Below, piece after piece: positions 12,610-14,902 of a stretch of 14,902 nucleotides of DNA. The stretch is from Belnapia sp. (GTDB lineage: Bacteria; Pseudomonadota; Alphaproteobacteria; Acetobacterales; Acetobacteraceae). Location: NCBI GenBank assembly GCA_028291445.1, contig JAQGIA010000377.1, positions 1-14,902 of the forward strand. Direction: 5' to 3'. Within the stretch, counting starts at the first letter, position 1, and each line of letters opens with the position of its first letter. The position numbers were made by a program, and so were the translations under genes. Under the pieces are notes generated by a model that was not told where the DNA came from, made no database searches, and saw only the letters and a program-made list of their open reading frames with translations.

Positions 12610-14241
12610 CTAACCGTCCAGGCTGATCGGTGTCAGGTCCTGGTACCAGCTCTGCGCCTGGACGAAGCCCTTCACCCGGCGGGCGATGCCGCGCGGGTTC
12701 ACGTCATGCACCACCCAGAGCCACATGGCCTGGTCGACGATGCGGGCGTGCAGCGCCGCCAGCACCAGGCGCTGCGCCTCCGGATCGAAGGTGGCGCGGG
12801 CGCGAATCGCCAGGGCATCCGCCTCCGGATCGATGAAATTGCCCCAGTTGAAACCGCCGGGGCGGCGATCGGTGGATTGCGCCGGGCCAAGCAGGCCGAT
12901 GTCCGGGTCCCAGAAGGCCCAGGAATTATTGATCCCGTGGCAGCCACGATTCTCCGGCGCCTCGGCCCCGGCACGGCGCCGGGCGCGCAGCGCTTCCCAG
13001 TCCATCACGTCGAATTCCGTCTCGATCCCGACGGCGCGCAGGTTCTGCTGCAACGCCTCGTTCATCGGCAGCGGCTGCATCTGGCCGGAGCCGCTGGGCG
13101 AGATGATGAGCTTGATCTTCACCGGGTTGCGCGGGCCGAAGCCGGCTTCCGCCAGCAGGCGGCGGGCCTGGTCGGGATCGTATTTGATCTCGAAGCCAGG
13201 GGTGCCGAACCAGGGATGGCCCTTGTTCACCATGCCGACCGCTGGCGCCGCCATGCCGTTCAGCATGCCGACGATGCCATCCCGGTCGATTGCGAGGTTG
13301 GCCGCCTTGCGGATGCGGATGTCCCGAAAGGGCGAGCCTTCGATGAAGCTCAGGTGAAAACACCAATTATGCGGATAGACATTGGTGACGACGGAGCCGC
13401 CGCTGGCGCGGATGCGGGCGGCGGCATCGGGCGGCGGCGCTTCGATGACATCCACCTGGCCCGAGAGCAGCGCGGCGGTGCGGGTTAGCGCATCCGGCAT
13501 CGGGATCAGTGCCAGCCGCTCATGCTTCGGGATGCGGGCCTTGTCCCAGTAATGGACGTTCCGCACCGCTTCCAATCGCTGCCGAGGGATGAAGCGGTCG
13601 GCGATATAGGGGCCGGTGCCAGATGGCTTCTCGGCGAAGCGCTCCCAACTGCGCCCCATCTCCTCCCACCGCGCCGGCGAGGAGAAGAAGACATTGGCCA
13701 GCGAGAAGGGCAGCACCGCATCCGGGGTGCGGGTCTCGATCTCGATGGTCAGCAGGCCCTTCACCGCCCATTTGGCGATGCTGCCGATCCAGAGGCTGCC
13801 CTGGGCGGCCTGCTGCCGGTCGAATTGCGGGGCGTCGCGGTCCAGCAGCTTGGCCAGGTTCCAGGCGACGCTCTCGGCGGTGAAGGCGCTGCCGTCGTGG
13901 AAGGCCACCCCGGGGCGAAGCTGGAAAGTCCAGCGTCTGGTGTCGTTCGGGTCGACCGTCCAGGACAGGGCGAGGGAAGGCTTCAGCGCCGGTGGCTGGT
14001 CTGCCTTGCTCAGGTCCCAGGCGATGAGCGGATCATACAGGGTGATGCCGAGGAAGCGGTTGCCCTCGGCGCCCTGGCTGGGTTGGCCGGTGGTCAGCGG
14101 GATATCGCCGGTGGTCATGGCCACGCGCAGCATGCCTCGGTCTGCCGCGGCGGCGCTCTGGGCCTCGGCTGGCGCGGGTAGCACGGCGGGCGTGGCTGTC
14201 AGGGCCCCGGCCCCGAGCAGCAGGTCGCGACGGTGTATCAA
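12610..14241 (-). CDS. ABC transporter substrate-binding protein, family 5 (peptide/nickel/opine type)
   Basis: This is a periplasmic solute-binding protein of the SBP_bac_5 (DppA/OppA) class, which delivers oligopeptides or other solutes to an ABC importer. I chose the TTG at 14241: it has AGGAG nine bases ahead and starts a Tat-like signal, IHRRDLLLGAGALTATPAVL, cut near PAEAQ. The mature chain has the family's ordered blocks: LYDPLIAWD, LAxSWTVDPNDTRRWTFQLR, GVAFHDGSAFTAESVAWNL and PSGTGPYIADRF. These continue with VRNVHYWD, then IRKAANLAIDRDGIV, GPRNPVKIKLIISPSG and WDPDIGLLGPAQSTDRRPGG. The length of about 543 residues is usual. No permease or ATPase genes are adjacent within the window; downstream lies metZ with its own promoter. 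The substrate is unknown. Export in folded form through Tat is suggested by the twin arginine. Confidence 0.9.
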   Translation of the reverse strand: MIHRRDLLLGAGALTATPAVLPAPAEAQSAAAADRGMLRVAMTTGDIPLTTGQPSQGAEGNRFLGITLYDPLIAWDLSKADQPPALKPSLALSWTVDPNDTRRWTFQLRPGVAFHDGSAFTAESVAWNLAKLLDRDAPQFDRQQAAQGSLWIGSIAKWAVKGLLTIEIETRTPDAVLPFSLANVFFSSPARWEEMGRSWERFAEKPSGTGPYIADRFIPRQRLEAVRNVHYWDKARIPKHERLALIPMPDALTRTAALLSGQVDVIEAPPPDAAARIRASGGSVVTNVYPHNWCFHLSFIEGSPFRDIRIRKAANLAIDRDGIVGMLNGMAAPAVGMVNKGHPWFGTPGFEIKYDPDQARRLLAEAGFGPRNPVKIKLIISPSGSGQMQPLPMNEALQQNLRAVGIETEFDVMDWEALRARRRAGAEAPENRGCHGINNSWAFWDPDIGLLGPAQSTDRRPGGFNWGNFIDPEADALAIRARATFDPEAQRLVLAALHARIVDQAMWLWVVHDVNPRGIARRVKGFVQAQSWYQDLTPISLDG

Positions 14242-14334
14242 AGCTGGGCTCTCCTGGCGATTGGCCCTGGGCCCGGCATTCCTCGACCGCAACCATGCGG
14301 GCTGGGACCAGTCGGCACAAGACCAAGCCTGGGC

Positions 14335-14363
14335 TTGAGCGGGCGGCCGAGGGCGGCTACTGT
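14335..14363 (+). promoter_or_regulatory. candidate promoter of tRNA-Gly
   Basis: TTGAGC (14335-14340) and TACTGT (14358-14363) have a 17-base spacer made entirely of G/C-rich sequence. The tRNA begins 10 bases after the -10, which implies a very short 5' leader. It also stands about 95 bases from the divergent solute-binding-protein start. Confidence 0.55.
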
Positions 14364-14373
14364 GCCGCGGCGC

Positions 14374-14448
14374 GCGGGCGTAGTTCAGAGGCAGAACGTC
14401 AGCTTCCCAAGCTGAATGTCGGGGGTTCGATTCCCCCCGCCCGCTCCA
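14374..14448 (+). tRNA. tRNA-Gly, anticodon CCC, CCA encoded
   Basis: The cloverleaf is complete. The acceptor stem is GCGGGCG/CGCCCGC, and the D arm is GTTC...GAAC. The anticodon stem TCAGC/GCTGA encloses the loop TTCCCAA, giving anticodon CCC and decoding GGG. The T stem is GGGGG/CCCCC with the TTCGATT loop, the discriminator base is T, and the 3' CCA is genomic. The length is 75 bases including CCA. No integrase or repeated 3'-end copy is seen downstream, so there is no sign that it serves as an attachment site within the window. Confidence 0.97.
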
Positions 14449-14501
14449 GCATCTTCAAGCACCACCGTCATGCCGGTCTGGGCAGGTATCGGCATTCCGT
14501 G

Positions 14502-14519
14502 GCCGGGAGATTTCCCGGC
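14502..14519 (+). terminator. short hairpin downstream of tRNA-Gly
   Basis: GCCGGGA (14502-14508) pairs with TCCCGGC (14513-14519) around a GATT tetraloop, 53 bases after the tRNA. No T-run follows, so it is a weak terminator candidate; it may only mark the 3' trailer. The remainder of 14449-14600 holds no convincing gene. Confidence 0.35.
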
Positions 14520-14605
14520 AAGCTGGCGGGGGTGAAAGTAACGCCGGGTAACGATCTTCCCGCAAAAATAAAATTGCCCGCTTCAACTGTCTTTCACTTG
14601 GACAC

Positions 14606-14614
14606 TGTTATATT
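14606..14614 (+). promoter_or_regulatory. candidate extended -10 promoter for the last gene
   Basis: TG-T-TATATT (14606-14614) has the extended -10 form and sits in the AT-rich patch at about 14560-14617, which stands out from the GC-rich surroundings. No good -35 is visible, as is acceptable for extended -10 promoters. It would start transcription near 14621, ahead of the structured leader. Confidence 0.4.
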
Positions 14615-14631
14615 TGACGGAACGTTGCCGC

Positions 14632-14668
14632 CCGAACCGCACCGGCCAGCGATCATCGGCCGGTTCGG
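14632..14668 (+). other. stem-loop in the leader of the last gene
   Basis: CCGAACCG (14632-14639) is perfectly complementary to CGGTTCGG (14661-14668). An alternative pairs CCGAA/TTCGG plus CCGGCC/GGCCGG (14642-14647 with 14658-14663) across a 5-base bulge, giving 11 pairs. It lies between the putative promoter and the first plausible start codon at 14702 and may influence translation. Confidence 0.4.
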
Positions 14669-14701
14669 CCGTCCGTTCGAAGCCATCTGGAACGCTGTGA
14701 A

Positions 14702-14902
14702 TTGAATCTCTCGCCAGAACAGGTTGCCGCCGCCAAATCCATCGGCTGCGCCTTCTTTCCCGCCACTGACTTGCAGGTGCAGCGGCTGACGATGCAGCAG
14801 CGCATCTTCCGGGTGGACGGCAAGCCATTCCTGCTGAGCCGGGACGGCTCCTATTACGAAACCGCCGGCACGCTGCGGGTGTTGATCGCCGGGGTGTTGC
14901 CC
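14702..14902 (+). CDS. unrecognised protein, 3' part outside the window
   Basis: The frame beginning LNLSPEQVAAAKSIGCAFFP is open to the window edge (67 codons) and has a coding-like codon pattern. The TTG at 14702 is the first plausible start after an in-frame stop at 14615. No ATG or strong Shine-Dalgarno sequence precedes it, so the start is uncertain; an ATG at about codon 31 (TMQQRIFRVDG) is the alternative. Visible sequence includes IFRVDGKPFLLSRDGSYYE, which suggests beta-hairpins, and a hydrophobic stretch LRVLIAGVLP at the edge. I do not recognise a family. It has its own AT-rich promoter candidate and a structured leader and follows tRNA-Gly. Confidence 0.55.
   Translation, partial: MNLSPEQVAAAKSIGCAFFPATDLQVQRLTMQQRIFRVDGKPFLLSRDGSYYETAGTLRVLIAGVLP

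Noticed and set aside
14470-14535. 21-codon ORF after the tRNA
   Set aside because: No ribosome-binding site and it spans the hairpin at 14502-14519; likely chance.
14374-14902. tRNA-Gly as an integration site of a genomic island
   Set aside because: No integrase and no repeat of the tRNA 3' end is visible in the sequence available; kept only as a question for the flanking DNA.
1-14902. CRISPR arrays, insertion sequences, toxin-antitoxin or defence genes
   Set aside because: No spaced direct repeats, transposase motifs or small toxin/antitoxin pairs were seen on either strand.

Overview
The window is GC-rich, densely coded bacterial chromosome. Gene content and order point to an alphaproteobacterium, most likely in the Rhodospirillales/Acetobacteraceae sphere. 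The indicators are a MucR/Ros-type regulator, a SAM-II riboswitch ahead of metZ, a Fur homologue without the C-terminal CxxC, an OlsB-type ornithine-lipid acyltransferase, and the tsaB-rimI-mucR-fur neighbourhood common in this class. No mobile element, CRISPR array or phage gene is visible. This looks like core genome with several interesting RNA-level signals.

Layout. 1-4080: the 3' part of a FtsK-type DNA translocase, a small exported protein of unknown function, a minus-strand gene resembling a family-2 glycosyltransferase that has lost its acidic motifs, and lolA, which chaperones lipoproteins across the periplasm. 4161-4970: a class-I amidotransferase-like gamma-glutamyl-GABA hydrolase. 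5040-5193: a self-contained candidate small RNA gene with promoter, four hairpins and a textbook rho-independent terminator. 5334-7963: a compact plus-strand cluster of a FAH-family hydrolase (ribosome-binding site inside a hairpin), xthA, tsaB and rimI. 8113-8391: a convergent tusA-like gene, separated from rimI by two strong inverted repeats. 8462-10452: mucR (with an AT-hook-like tail), then fur and olsB, which overlap by 4 bases.

10474-14241 is a minus-strand block. Read in its transcription direction it holds a Tat-exported ABC-transporter peptide/solute-binding protein, a GC-hairpin terminator, a promoter plus SAM-II riboswitch, metZ (direct sulfhydrylation to homocysteine), a 17-codon mini-ORF with a strong Shine-Dalgarno sequence, and apaG. 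The window ends with tRNA-Gly(CCC) on the plus strand and the 5' part of an unrecognised gene with a structured leader.

Functionally most genes are housekeeping: chromosome segregation, lipoprotein sorting, DNA repair, tRNA t6A modification, ribosomal protein acetylation, metal and global regulation, membrane lipid synthesis and methionine synthesis. No new multi-gene system is evident. The less explained signals are the small RNA locus, the alternative hairpins between the SAM-II aptamer and metZ, the hairpin over the FAH start, the degenerate glycosyltransferase and the mini-ORF ahead of apaG.
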